64,000 nucleotides of DNA. Origin: Fibrobacter sp. UWP2 (GTDB lineage Bacteria; Fibrobacterota; Fibrobacteria; Fibrobacterales; Fibrobacteraceae). The translations under genes were made by a program, and so were the position numbers. The notes under the pieces are model-generated. The model searched no databases and was not told the DNA's origin. It worked only from the letters and a program-made list of their open reading frames with translations. The stretch is from assembly GCF_900141705.1 (NCBI RefSeq), contig NZ_FQYM01000017.1:1-64000 (forward strand). The letters are read 5' to 3'. Positions 45,773-55,564 of the stretch are shown piece by piece (the first letter of the stretch is position 1; every line of letters begins with the position of its first letter).

Positions 45773-46852
45773 ATGAAAAAACGTTTGGCCTTACTTACAA
45801 TCACTTTGGCTCTTCTCGCCTGCGGTGACGACAATTCTTCATCTGCCAACGATGGCGAACTTTCATCTTCTTCAAGCATTCAAGAAGCCAGTTCTTCTAG
45901 CAACAAAGCTGGATCATTGCCTTCGGATGACAGCTGGACTACTGTCGAAAAAACTGACCGTTTTTCTTTCTTCGATGAAGAACATCTCAGGTACTATTTC
46001 CTTGAAGAAGAATGCGACTACGATTCCATCACAAATTCTTTCAAATGGGTAGCGGAAGACTACACGGGCACTTTTAACAGGTACGACGTATCGTCATCTA
46101 CGTTCCAATCCGAATATGGCGGAGACACGCTTAAATATATGATAGACCGTTCCTTCGGATTCAAGATGTCTAATGACACTCTATACGAATGCGATTACAT
46201 CGGGGACGAATGCGACGATCCCAACGCTGCTTATGTTTATGTAGGCAAATCGAATTCCATTTTTTCAACATGGGAACTTGTCGGCAAGATCAGAAACGGA
46301 ACATTCGTGCCCGCTCCGTCCAATCTTAAACAAACTCTTATACTTGAACCAACCCAGAGAACCATAAAATCAAGTTCCAAAGATATCTATAAGCTTTATG
46401 GTCCCGGCGAACACTGCTACCAAATTTACCAGATATTTGACGACGAATCAAAAGAAAAATTATGCAGCAACTACTTCATCGAAAACCAGGAAATCTCTTC
46501 GGACACTGCATTTATAGCTAGTGGTTTATGGTTCTTGCAGAAAGATTCCAACACTGTAAATATTTCTGTAGACGGAAAGGTTATCGAAATCAGCACGAAT
46601 CTTTCCATGGGGATGCAGCCCACGCAATACACAAACTTCGTAATAAAAGTATCCTACCAAGGAACGACCTGCACCAAATGGAACAAAAACCTTGACATCA
46701 CGCAAGAGTATTGCGAAGCTACCGAGCACGACATGGATTTTCTCAAAAATGATTACAGCAACATCCACCATGCTTTTGTCGATCAACTCCTAAGCTACAG
46801 CGACAACGATGACGAATTCGAAGAATGCATCAAGCAATTTAACCTGAAATAA
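45773..46852 (+). CDS. Lipoprotein with Ser-rich spacer, function unknown
   Basis: This 359-residue protein has the signal LALLACGDDNSSS with Cys17, matching the acidic-plus-serine pattern of the FISUMP lipoproteins. A short serine spacer follows, then a beta-rich body with repeated acidic patches, DYIGDECDDPNAAYVYVGKS and an even spread of eight or so cysteines. The gene uses more A/T-ending codons than its neighbours, so it may be acquired or fast-evolving. RBS AGGGAGA is well placed. It ends 3 bp before tilS. I do not recognise a family. Confidence 0.7.
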   Translation: MKKRLALLTITLALLACGDDNSSSANDGELSSSSSIQEASSSSNKAGSLPSDDSWTTVEKTDRFSFFDEEHLRYYFLEEECDYDSITNSFKWVAEDYTGTFNRYDVSSSTFQSEYGGDTLKYMIDRSFGFKMSNDTLYECDYIGDECDDPNAAYVYVGKSNSIFSTWELVGKIRNGTFVPAPSNLKQTLILEPTQRTIKSSSKDIYKLYGPGEHCYQIYQIFDDESKEKLCSNYFIENQEISSDTAFIASGLWFLQKDSNTVNISVDGKVIEISTNLSMGMQPTQYTNFVIKVSYQGTTCTKWNKNLDITQEYCEATEHDMDFLKNDYSNIHHAFVDQLLSYSDNDDEFEECIKQFNLK

Positions 46853-46855
46853 AAA

Positions 46856-48021
46856 TTGAGTCTTGATTTAACGCAAAATATTCGACGTCATGGTTTCAAG
46901 CGCCTGCTGCTTGCAGTTTCAGGCGGTCTGGATTCCATTTGCCTCGCGCACTATTTCATCGCTAACCGCGAAGCGCTCGGCATCGAATGGCTCGGGATTG
47001 CGCACGTGCATCACGGGCTGCGCGAAGGGACCGCAGATAGGGATGCCGCATTTGTGGAGGCTTTTGCAAAAGCGCACAACGTCCCCTTTTTTCTGAAACA
47101 TCTCGACGGAGATGCTCTCAAGGAAACCGAAGGCTCGCTCGAAGAAAACGCGCGGGACGCCAGGTACAAGGCGCTAATGGAGATCGCCCTGGATCCTTCG
47201 GCTTCGCCTCAGGATGACACCTCTAACTCCGAATTCCAAATTCGAAATTCCGAATTCGCCATCGTGACCGCGCACCACGCGGGCGACCAGGCAGAAACCA
47301 TGTACATGCGTCTCCGTCGCGGAACGACGCTCGCCGGATTGCAGGGAATCCAGGAAATCCGCGCTTATACCTCCCCCACTCCCCACTCCACACTTCACAT
47401 TTCACTTTCCACACTCCACACCCCACATTTCATCTACCGCCCACTGCTGAACGTGACACGCGAGGAACTGCTCGCCTATGCTCGCGAAAAAAATCTCACT
47501 TGGTGTGAAGACGAGAGCAACGCCGATGTTAAATTCGCGCGCAACAAGGTGCGGCGCGAACTTTTGCCCTTGCTGGAACGGGAGTGCCCCGGTGCGACGG
47601 AACAACTCTGCCGGATTGCAGAACTTGCAGACTGGGCTTACGCTAAGGTCATTGCCAAGGGCGAGGCAGTTTTCGACTCGGTCTTGGTTAAGCAAGATCC
47701 TTCGACTCCGCTACGCTTCGCTCAGGATGACACTCACACAATCACCCTGGACAAGAAAAAACTCAACAAGCTCCTGCGGGAACACGCCGACACCGACCTT
47801 TCCGAAATGTTCCGGCTGTGGCTCTCGGCAAAGGGATTCCGCTTCCCCATCGGGTTCTTTTACGGCGAGAGCGAACCCGCGCACCTCAAAATTCCGCATC
47901 GCGCCGCATACCGCAAGCGCGCCATCGCCAAAATCCGCCAAACTATCCAGATTTACGAGTTCGACACCCCCGAGGAAGCACAGAAATTTGTATCTTGCCG
48001 AGAGAAAGACAAAGGATTATA

Positions 48022-48022
<1 letters not shown>
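46856..48022 (+). CDS. tilS: tRNA(Ile)-lysidine synthase with repeat-derived insertions
   Basis: This 388-residue enzyme converts cytidine-34 of tRNA-Ile(CAU) to lysidine, an essential step. The PP-loop motif AVSGGLDS, the HVHHGLR block, [12 protein letters not shown] and [16 protein letters not shown] are present. Three stretches interrupt the family pattern: about 23 residues after KALMEIA, about 23 after GIQEI, and about 13 near VLVK. All coincide with repeat-like DNA (47191-47258, 47371-47431, 47695-47733). The frame is kept throughout. The start is TTG with no clear ribosome binding site, coupled to the preceding stop. The stop overlaps the ftsH ATG (TAATG). Confidence 0.9.
47191..47219 (+). 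repeat. Palindromic repeat copy inside tilS (insertion 1a)
   Basis: GGATCCTTCGG, CTTCGCC and TCAGGATGACA give the same outline as the intergenic copy at 1923-1956. It encodes [10 protein letters not shown], which interrupts the TilS sequence. Confidence 0.75.
47225..47258 (+). repeat. AATTC-rich palindromic tract inside tilS (insertion 1b)
   Basis: Repeated GAATTC/AAATTC/CGAATTC units form an imperfect palindrome directly after the copy at 47191. It encodes [11 protein letters not shown], a visible internal duplication (NSEF twice). Confidence 0.7.
47371..47431 (+). repeat. C/A/T low-complexity tract inside tilS (insertion 2)
   Basis: Recurrent CCCCAC, TCCACAC, TTCACATTTC and CCACATTTC units with no G for about 60 bases. 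It encodes a Ser/Thr/Pro/His stretch between GIQEI and YRPLL. Confidence 0.65.
47695..47733 (+). repeat. Palindromic repeat copy inside tilS (insertion 3)
   Basis: AGATCCTTCGACTCCG, CTACGCTTCG and CTCAGGATGACA match the family at both ends, with a variable centre. It encodes [16 protein letters not shown] within the TilS C-terminal domain. Confidence 0.75.
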
Positions 48023-50157
<2,135 letters not shown>

Positions 50158-50162
50158 CAGAA

Positions 50163-51074
50163 ATGTTCCGGGACTACTTGTCACAATCGCCATCGGCCAC
50201 GTGGAAAATTGGGAACGACATCGTCGAAGTCCAGAACATGCCCTTGCTAATGGGAATCGTGAACGTGACGCCCGACAGTTTTTTTGACGGAGGCCGGCAC
50301 GCGACGCCCGCCGACGCCTTTGAACATGCCATCTCCCTTTTGGAGCAGGGCGCCAACATCCTGGACATCGGCGGCGAGAGCAGCCGTCCCGGCAGTACGC
50401 CCGTAAGCGAGCAAGAGGAAATGGACCGCGTGTGCCCCATCGTGGAGAGCCTCGCCGAATTCGCACGCCTCGCCCGCGTCTCAGGCAACAACCCGCGCCA
50501 GTTCTACATTTCGGTTGACACCGTCAAGGCGAAGGTCGCCGAGGAATGCATGCGTCTGGGAGCCCACATTATCAACGATATCAGCGCATGCCAAATGGAC
50601 GAGTGCATGCCAGGCGTGGTCGCCCGCACAAATGCCTCGGTGGTGCTGAACCACATGCGCGGGAACTTTGGCACCATGCAGCAGGATTTTTTGCCCTACA
50701 CCGACGTAGTGGCCGAGGTCCGCGAAGAACTTGGCCGGCAGGCAAAAAGACTGGAAACCCTGGGCGTGGCCCGCGAACGCATTTGCATTGACCCCGGGAT
50801 TGGATTCGGCAAGACGGTCCAAGACAACATAGACCTCATGAAATCGGTGGACCTGTTCCACGACCTGGGCTACCCCATCCTCATCGGGAGTTCCCGAAAA
50901 TCCTACATCGGGGGCATGAAAGGGCTCGAAAACAGCGACAGACTCGTCCCGACAATTACAGCGGGCGTAATTGCGGCCCTCCAGGGGGCCAGTGTGCTCC
51001 GGGTACACGACGTTCGCGAAGCAAAAGAATCTATACTTTATATAGAGGCGCTAAGGTCCAATGGAACTGTTTAA
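50163..51074 (+). CDS. folP: Dihydropteroate synthase
   Basis: This 303-residue TIM-barrel enzyme joins p-aminobenzoate to dihydropterin pyrophosphate in folate synthesis. Signatures are LMGIVNVTPDSFFDGG, ILDIGGESSRPGSTPVSEQEE, FYISVDTVKAKVAEECM, NDISAC and IDPGIGFGKTVQDN, ending in VHDVREAKESI. It begins 5 bp after ftsH and its last 14 bp overlap cdaA, so translation is coupled. The folP-cdaA pairing is a common arrangement. Confidence 0.95.
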   Translation: MFRDYLSQSPSATWKIGNDIVEVQNMPLLMGIVNVTPDSFFDGGRHATPADAFEHAISLLEQGANILDIGGESSRPGSTPVSEQEEMDRVCPIVESLAEFARLARVSGNNPRQFYISVDTVKAKVAEECMRLGAHIINDISACQMDECMPGVVARTNASVVLNHMRGNFGTMQQDFLPYTDVVAEVREELGRQAKRLETLGVARERICIDPGIGFGKTVQDNIDLMKSVDLFHDLGYPILIGSSRKSYIGGMKGLENSDRLVPTITAGVIAALQGASVLRVHDVREAKESILYIEALRSNGTV

Positions 51075-51894
51075 GTTATTTGATGTTATTGATGTCCGAA
51101 TGGCCGACATCCTGGATATACTCCTGGTGTCGATCATCCTTTATTACGTGTTTTTGCTATTCCGCGGCACCCGCGCCGTGCAAATGATTGTGGGCGGTCT
51201 CCTTTTGATTGTGGCATGGCTCATTGCCCAGTGGTGGGAACTCAAGTCCATCTCGTGGATCTTGAGCAACCTGACCGGAATCGGCATTATCGCCCTCGTG
51301 ATCTTGTTCCAGCCCGAAATCCGAAGCGCATTGACCCGCATTGGCCAAACGATTAGCCGAGCGGACATGCGGCAACTATTTTTCCACCCCAGCGGACTGA
51401 ATGACGTCACGGAATCGATTACCTCGGCCGTGCAAGACCTGGCCAAGAACCGCGTAGGCGCCCTGATTGTGCTCGAAAAGCGCGTGGGGCTCCGCAACTA
51501 CGAAGAAACCGGCGAAATCTTGAACGCCCGCATCAGTTCCCGTTTGCTCCGAGCCCTGTTTTTCCCGAACTCAGCCCTTCACGATGGCGCCGTGTTATTG
51601 AACTGCCAGCAGATAGTGGCAGCCGGTTGTATTTTACCCATGCCCACAGGCAATGCCGAAGGGGACGCCGGTTACGGCATGCGCCACCGCGCCGCCAAGG
51701 CCCTCGCCGCCGAATGCGACGCCATGGTGATCGTAGTTTCCGAAGAAACGGGTGGTATTTCGATTGCCTACCGCAACAGCCTGCGCCGCAAGCTCTCCAT
51801 CAAGGAGCTGGACGCCGAGATTAGGCGCCACTGGGCCGAACTTTTCCACGACGAATCTGTAGAAATCGAAAAAGCGGCCTCCAACGACGACTAG
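51061..51894 (+). CDS. cdaA: Diadenylate cyclase CdaA
   Basis: This 277-residue enzyme makes cyclic di-AMP from two ATP. Three hydrophobic helices occupy about residues 15-90, and the DAC (DisA_N) domain follows. It has the DGA motif (HDGA, Asp175) and RHR motif (Arg208-His-Arg210 in YGMRHRAAKAL). EETGGISIAYRNSLRR is the expected end of the domain. No CdaR-type regulator gene follows; instead the next gene is an FGE-type protein. Cyclic di-AMP usually controls potassium and osmotic balance. Confidence 0.95.
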   Translation: MELFKLFDVIDVRMADILDILLVSIILYYVFLLFRGTRAVQMIVGGLLLIVAWLIAQWWELKSISWILSNLTGIGIIALVILFQPEIRSALTRIGQTISRADMRQLFFHPSGLNDVTESITSAVQDLAKNRVGALIVLEKRVGLRNYEETGEILNARISSRLLRALFFPNSALHDGAVLLNCQQIVAAGCILPMPTGNAEGDAGYGMRHRAAKALAAECDAMVIVVSEETGGISIAYRNSLRRKLSIKELDAEIRRHWAELFHDESVEIEKAASNDD

Positions 51895-51933
51895 CCGCCC
51901 CCCTGCCCATACAACAAACATTTGAGTGCAATA

Positions 51934-53181
51934 ATGAGCGATAACAAAAATTTGAACAAGCAGCAAGAAGCAACCAAAAATGCAAAGCGCAAAAAAAAGA
52001 ACATCGCGATCCTCGTCATCATGTTCCTTTTGCTTTTGTGCCTGTTCATTGTGCAATGCCAACTTGACAAAATAAAGCAGGAGGCCCTGCGCGAACAGCA
52101 GGAGACAGAACTGGAAGCCCGTCAAAAGCATATCCTCGACAGCCTGCGCGCCCTTGAGAAGGCGCGCGCCGACAGCCTTGCCGCCCAGGACGCCCGCATG
52201 GCCGACAGTCTCCGCATTGTAGACAGTCTGCGTGTCGCCGACAGCCTCCGCGTGGCCGACAGTCTCGCCGCCCTCAAGCCGAACGTGAACCGCGACAGCA
52301 TCCGCCGCGTGCGCGATAGCCTCGCCGCCATCGAGAAGGCTCGTCAAGACAGCCTGCAGCGCATTGCCGACAGCCTCGCCGTTTTAGAAAAGGCACGTCA
52401 AGACTCCCTCGAAAAGAAGCGCGTCCAAGACAGCATCCGCGCCGCCGACCAGGTCCCGCCCACCGCCGAAATCACACCGCCCGCCGGACGCTACTACGAC
52501 CCCATCAAGCTCAAGGTCAAGTGTGACGAAATCAAATGCAAAACATTCCTCTCGGTAGGCGACACGCTCCACCCGCAGGACGCAGCCAAGGCGATTGAAT
52601 ACAACAAGACCGGAAGCGTGTTCTACTACGCCGAAGACTCCGTTGGCAACCGCACCGCCTGGGAAGAGGCAAAATACGACATGGCAAGTGACAACATTTG
52701 CGGCAAGAACGCCTACCCCGTACCCGTGGGCGGCAAAACCATTTGCGTGGACGCATATGAATACCCGAACACGCCCGACGAGAACCCGCGCGACATGGTT
52801 TCGCACGAGCAGGCCGTGAGCCTCTGCGAACAAGCGGGCAAGCACCTCTGCAGCATTGACGAATGGCAAGCCGCCTGCCGCGGCAAAGACAAATTCAAGT
52901 ACAGTTACGGTGACAGCTACAAGCAGAACAAGTGCAACACCAACACCAAGGCCGTCAAGCGCAGCGGGCGCAAGGAACAGTGCCGCAGCTGGTGGGGCAT
53001 GTACGACATGAACGGAAACCTTTGGGAATGGACCTCCACCGAGAGTTCCGGCCACGCCGGGATGTTCCTTGTGGCGGGCGGTGCATGGAATACGAACAAC
53101 GAAAGCAAGTGCACCGACAACAAGCGCAGTTTTTACCCGCAGAACCAGTACCCCAGCGTTGGCTTCCGCTGTTGCAAGTAA
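51934..53181 (+). CDS. Membrane-anchored protein with periodic helix and C-terminal FGE/SUMF-type domain
   Basis: This ~415-residue protein has a Lys/Asn-rich cytoplasmic end, one membrane helix (IAILVIMFLLLLCLFIVQC) and then about 125 residues of repeated DSL motifs. These start with DSLRIV, DSLRVA, DSLRVA and continue with ~18-residue units such as DSLAAIEKARQDSLQRIA. A beta segment (PPTAEITPPAGRYYDPIKLKVKC) follows, and then an FGE-like domain with NMVSHEQAV-type SHEQAVSLCEQAGKHLCSIDEWQAAC, MYDMNGNLWEWT and PSVGFRCCK. The helix may hold the C-terminal domain away from the membrane. It is the last gene of the cdaA operon. Confidence 0.8.
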   Translation: MSDNKNLNKQQEATKNAKRKKKNIAILVIMFLLLLCLFIVQCQLDKIKQEALREQQETELEARQKHILDSLRALEKARADSLAAQDARMADSLRIVDSLRVADSLRVADSLAALKPNVNRDSIRRVRDSLAAIEKARQDSLQRIADSLAVLEKARQDSLEKKRVQDSIRAADQVPPTAEITPPAGRYYDPIKLKVKCDEIKCKTFLSVGDTLHPQDAAKAIEYNKTGSVFYYAEDSVGNRTAWEEAKYDMASDNICGKNAYPVPVGGKTICVDAYEYPNTPDENPRDMVSHEQAVSLCEQAGKHLCSIDEWQAACRGKDKFKYSYGDSYKQNKCNTNTKAVKRSGRKEQCRSWWGMYDMNGNLWEWTSTESSGHAGMFLVAGGAWNTNNESKCTDNKRSFYPQNQYPSVGFRCCK

Positions 53182-53192
53182 CACGTAGCGTT

Positions 53193-53220
53193 TAGTTGGC
53201 AGAACTTAGTTGGCAGAACT
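53193..53220 (+). repeat. 14-bp tandem duplication
   Basis: TAGTTGGCAGAACT occurs twice head-to-tail, directly after the cdaA operon and running into the terminator hairpin. Confidence 0.9.
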
Positions 53221-53250
53221 TAGACATAGCAATAGTCTAAGTTCTAATTT
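53215..53250 (+). terminator. Terminator of the cdaA operon
   Basis: AGAACTTAGAC (53215-53225) and GTCTAAGTTCT (53235-53245) form a perfect 11-bp stem with a 9-base loop, followed by AATTTT. Confidence 0.7.
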
Positions 53251-53261
53251 TACATTCCGCA

Positions 53262-53786
53262 TCAATCAAGTAATTCCACATGCAGGTGTTCCGCCTCGCC
53301 CTTCTCCCATAGCACGCGGAACCTCGTCCCCAAACGTTCTTGGCAGCGTTCCACAATCTGGCGGCGCTTATCCATGGGGATGAGTTGTATCCTGAAATCC
53401 AAAGCCTTGTTCTGGTAGTGCTTTGAATTCTTGGCGTGGTACGGCCAGTCGTTCCCGCTGGTAATCACGGGCGTGTAGTCGTCTCCCAAAATCGTGTGGT
53501 AGACATTCACTATTTCGAGGCCCGCCGTATCGAGTGCCGGTTCCAGGCTCTCGAGGTAAACGCCCGGCTTTTGCAACGTGCGCTTGATCAAAAGGCGGTG
53601 GACTTCCCTGCTCCCAAAGGGTTTGACCTTCAAATGGCGGTAATATTCGTCGGCATCCCAAACAATCTCGTCCTGCTTCTTGAACTCATAATGCGGAATA
53701 GGCCTCTTGTTCGTTTGTATAAGAAAATATACACCGCAGAGGGCGAGAATTGCAAGAATTGGAGCCACCAAATACAAATATTTCAT
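53262..53786 (-). CDS. Membrane-anchored M15/DUF5715-like putative peptidoglycan hydrolase
   Basis: This ~174-residue protein has an N-terminal signal anchor (YLYLVAPILAILALCGVYFLI). Its C-terminal half has a pattern like zinc DD-carboxypeptidases of the M15 type: VITSGNDWPYHAKNSKHYQNKALDFRI supplies His and Asp, and EAEHLHVELLD supplies a final His. That would place it in the periplasm, trimming peptidoglycan. I start at ATG 53786; a TTG four codons upstream is also open. Assignment to a family is by motif only. Confidence 0.6.
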   Translation of the reverse strand: MKYLYLVAPILAILALCGVYFLIQTNKRPIPHYEFKKQDEIVWDADEYYRHLKVKPFGSREVHRLLIKRTLQKPGVYLESLEPALDTAGLEIVNVYHTILGDDYTPVITSGNDWPYHAKNSKHYQNKALDFRIQLIPMDKRRQIVERCQERLGTRFRVLWEKGEAEHLHVELLD

Positions 53787-53817
53787 TTTCAAAAACAAAA
53801 ATAACTATTTTAAAGGC

Positions 53818-54174
53818 ATGAAAAAGATTATCACTATTGCAATTCTCTCTCTCGCCTCCCTCCTGTTCTTCGCCTGCGGCAACGACACAGCCAACTACGT
53901 GGGCTACTGGAAGGGTGAAGCCAACATGATCTTTGAAGTCCTCACCGAAAACGGCACGGACTACATCATCCGCAACGTGAACGGCGACCTCACTGCAAAG
54001 GTCGAGGACGGCGCTCTGCGCGGCAGGAACTCCCTCGACATGGAATACTTGATGAGGGTCAAGGGCGACTCCGCCTACTACGAATTCGGTTCCATCACTA
54101 CGGGTTACCAGCGCATTGGCCAGGCCGAATACCAGAAGATTCTCGACTCCCAAAAGAAGGCGATTGTCGATTAA
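53818..54174 (+). CDS. Small lipoprotein, function unknown
   Basis: This 118-residue protein has a lipoprotein signal (SLLFFACGND, Cys20). The mature part is a short beta-rich domain (YVGYWKGEANMIFEVLTENGTDYIIRNVNGDL...), resembling small lipocalin-like or copper-resistance folds in outline only. The start at ATG 53818 has AAAGG upstream. It is 31 bp from the divergent peptidase-like gene. Confidence 0.7.
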   Translation: MKKIITIAILSLASLLFFACGNDTANYVGYWKGEANMIFEVLTENGTDYIIRNVNGDLTAKVEDGALRGRNSLDMEYLMRVKGDSAYYEFGSITTGYQRIGQAEYQKILDSQKKAIVD

Positions 54175-54189
54175 CGATCCGCTAAAATA

Positions 54190-54960
54190 CTAAGGATTCA
54201 TAGTCTCTTGAACGATCTGTTCAAGAGCTTTTTCGCTGGGGACGCCGCTCCACACGCCCTTGATGTAGCCCTCGCTATCGAGCAGCATGAGCGTGGGCAC
54301 CGAGCGGATGCCGTAACGGCGCCACAGCGCCTGAGTGGCATCGCGGTAAAGTGGGTACGGGGAGCGGTGCTGCTTTTCGTAAAAGGCGTTCAGCGTGTTG
54401 AGGTCCTCGTCGGCAATGCCTATGACTTCGAGACCCGCAGGTCCCAGCTTGCCGTAAATGCGTTCCAAAATCGGGAGCGTCTGGCGGCACGGACCGCACC
54501 AGGTGGCCCAGAAGTCCAAGAGAGTCGCCTTGGGCTTTGCCTTGCGCTTGTCGCCGTTCTGGTAAAAATTCTTGCCGAACTCCGCCATTTTACTGCCGAT
54601 GGCGGAACCCGTAAGGCTGCTGATGTCGTCGGGGCGGTCGGTCAACTTAACCTTGAGCGGCATCTTTTTGCCATCGCGCACAATCTCGATGGCAATCGTC
54701 TGGCCTACCTTACCTTTAGAGAGGGCGCCCGTGATTTGGGACATCTCGGTAAGGGGCTTGCCCGCAAAACCAACAATCTTGTCGCCAGCCACGACGCCCG
54801 CGCCAAAGCAACCCGAGCCAGGATGCACGCCCTTCACGTCAAGCGCCAGATGATTCTCAAAACTCGTCTTTTTAAACGTCACGCCCAGCCAGGGTCCTGC
54901 AAAAACATGCCCGGTGGCTACAAACAGAAGACAAAACAAAAACAGATACATGGTTCTCAT
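54190..54960 (-). CDS. PDZ domain fused to TlpA-like thioredoxin
   Basis: This 256-residue exported protein has a signal peptide (FCLLFVATGHVFA). A PDZ domain covers about 25-110 (GVHPGSGCFGAGVVAGDKIVGFAGKPLTEMSQITGAL). A TlpA/ResA-type thioredoxin fold follows, with LDFWATWCGPCRQTLPILERIYG and the cis-proline segment IRSVPTLMLLDSEG. It should reduce or exchange disulfides in the periplasm, with the PDZ domain selecting partners. It is probably co-transcribed with the next minus-strand gene upstream (12-bp gap). The combination is uncommon. Confidence 0.88.
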   Translation of the reverse strand: MRTMYLFLFCLLFVATGHVFAGPWLGVTFKKTSFENHLALDVKGVHPGSGCFGAGVVAGDKIVGFAGKPLTEMSQITGALSKGKVGQTIAIEIVRDGKKMPLKVKLTDRPDDISSLTGSAIGSKMAEFGKNFYQNGDKRKAKPKATLLDFWATWCGPCRQTLPILERIYGKLGPAGLEVIGIADEDLNTLNAFYEKQHRSPYPLYRDATQALWRRYGIRSVPTLMLLDSEGYIKGVWSGVPSEKALEQIVQETMNP

Positions 54961-54972
54961 GCAAAGCCTCTA

Positions 54973-55542
54973 TTAAAAGAATAATATCAAAAAATCCACA
55001 AAGACCAAAAAGTGGCCGGTACGGTCAATGAACTCGGAACCCTCGTTCTTGGAGACCGCCTCGCCCAGCAAGTAGGCTGCGCGGACCTCGACTCGCCCAA
55101 CCAGGTTCGCCTTTTCAAAAAAGAGGATGTCGCGCCCATAGCCAAACGAGACCATCGGCGAAAAATACGTCTCGTCTTTTTTCTCCATGTACATGCCGGC
55201 AAAGCCAGCCCGCAAAAAATCGTCATGGCCCGACATGAGCGAACCCGAAAAATAGAACCGGTAGTTGAGACCGATATCCATGAGGTCGTTGCCAAAATAG
55301 ACGTGACCCACGGCCCCCAGAGAATGGTGGGTGCCCAGGCGACGGTCCACCGAGGCGACCACACCGCCATCCAGGGAGTTGAGGTAATAGGCCACAAAAC
55401 CTCCCCCGCCCACAAGCCACGCGGGGAGCGGTCGTGTTTGCAGCTGCACCGGGTCCTCGATGGGGATGCCCATAAAGTCCTTGGCCTGCAACAGCGAAGC
55501 CGCAAGCAACAACACCAAAACTATATTACGAACAAACTTCAT
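54973..55542 (-). CDS. Outer-membrane protein, function unknown
   Basis: This 189-residue protein has a signal peptide (FVRNIVLVLLLAASLLQA). Its mature part has repeated strands with aromatic ends (AVGHVYFGNDLMDIGLNYRFYFSGSLM, FLRAGFAGMYMEKKDETYFSPMVSFGYGR) and a final VFVDFLILFF. It probably forms an 8-10-strand barrel. I use the ATG at 55542. It lies 22 bp downstream of pyrD. Confidence 0.65.
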   Translation of the reverse strand: MKFVRNIVLVLLLAASLLQAKDFMGIPIEDPVQLQTRPLPAWLVGGGGFVAYYLNSLDGGVVASVDRRLGTHHSLGAVGHVYFGNDLMDIGLNYRFYFSGSLMSGHDDFLRAGFAGMYMEKKDETYFSPMVSFGYGRDILFFEKANLVGRVEVRAAYLLGEAVSKNEGSEFIDRTGHFLVFVDFLILFF

Positions 55543-55564
55543 CAACGCTTGCCCAAAGCGCAAT

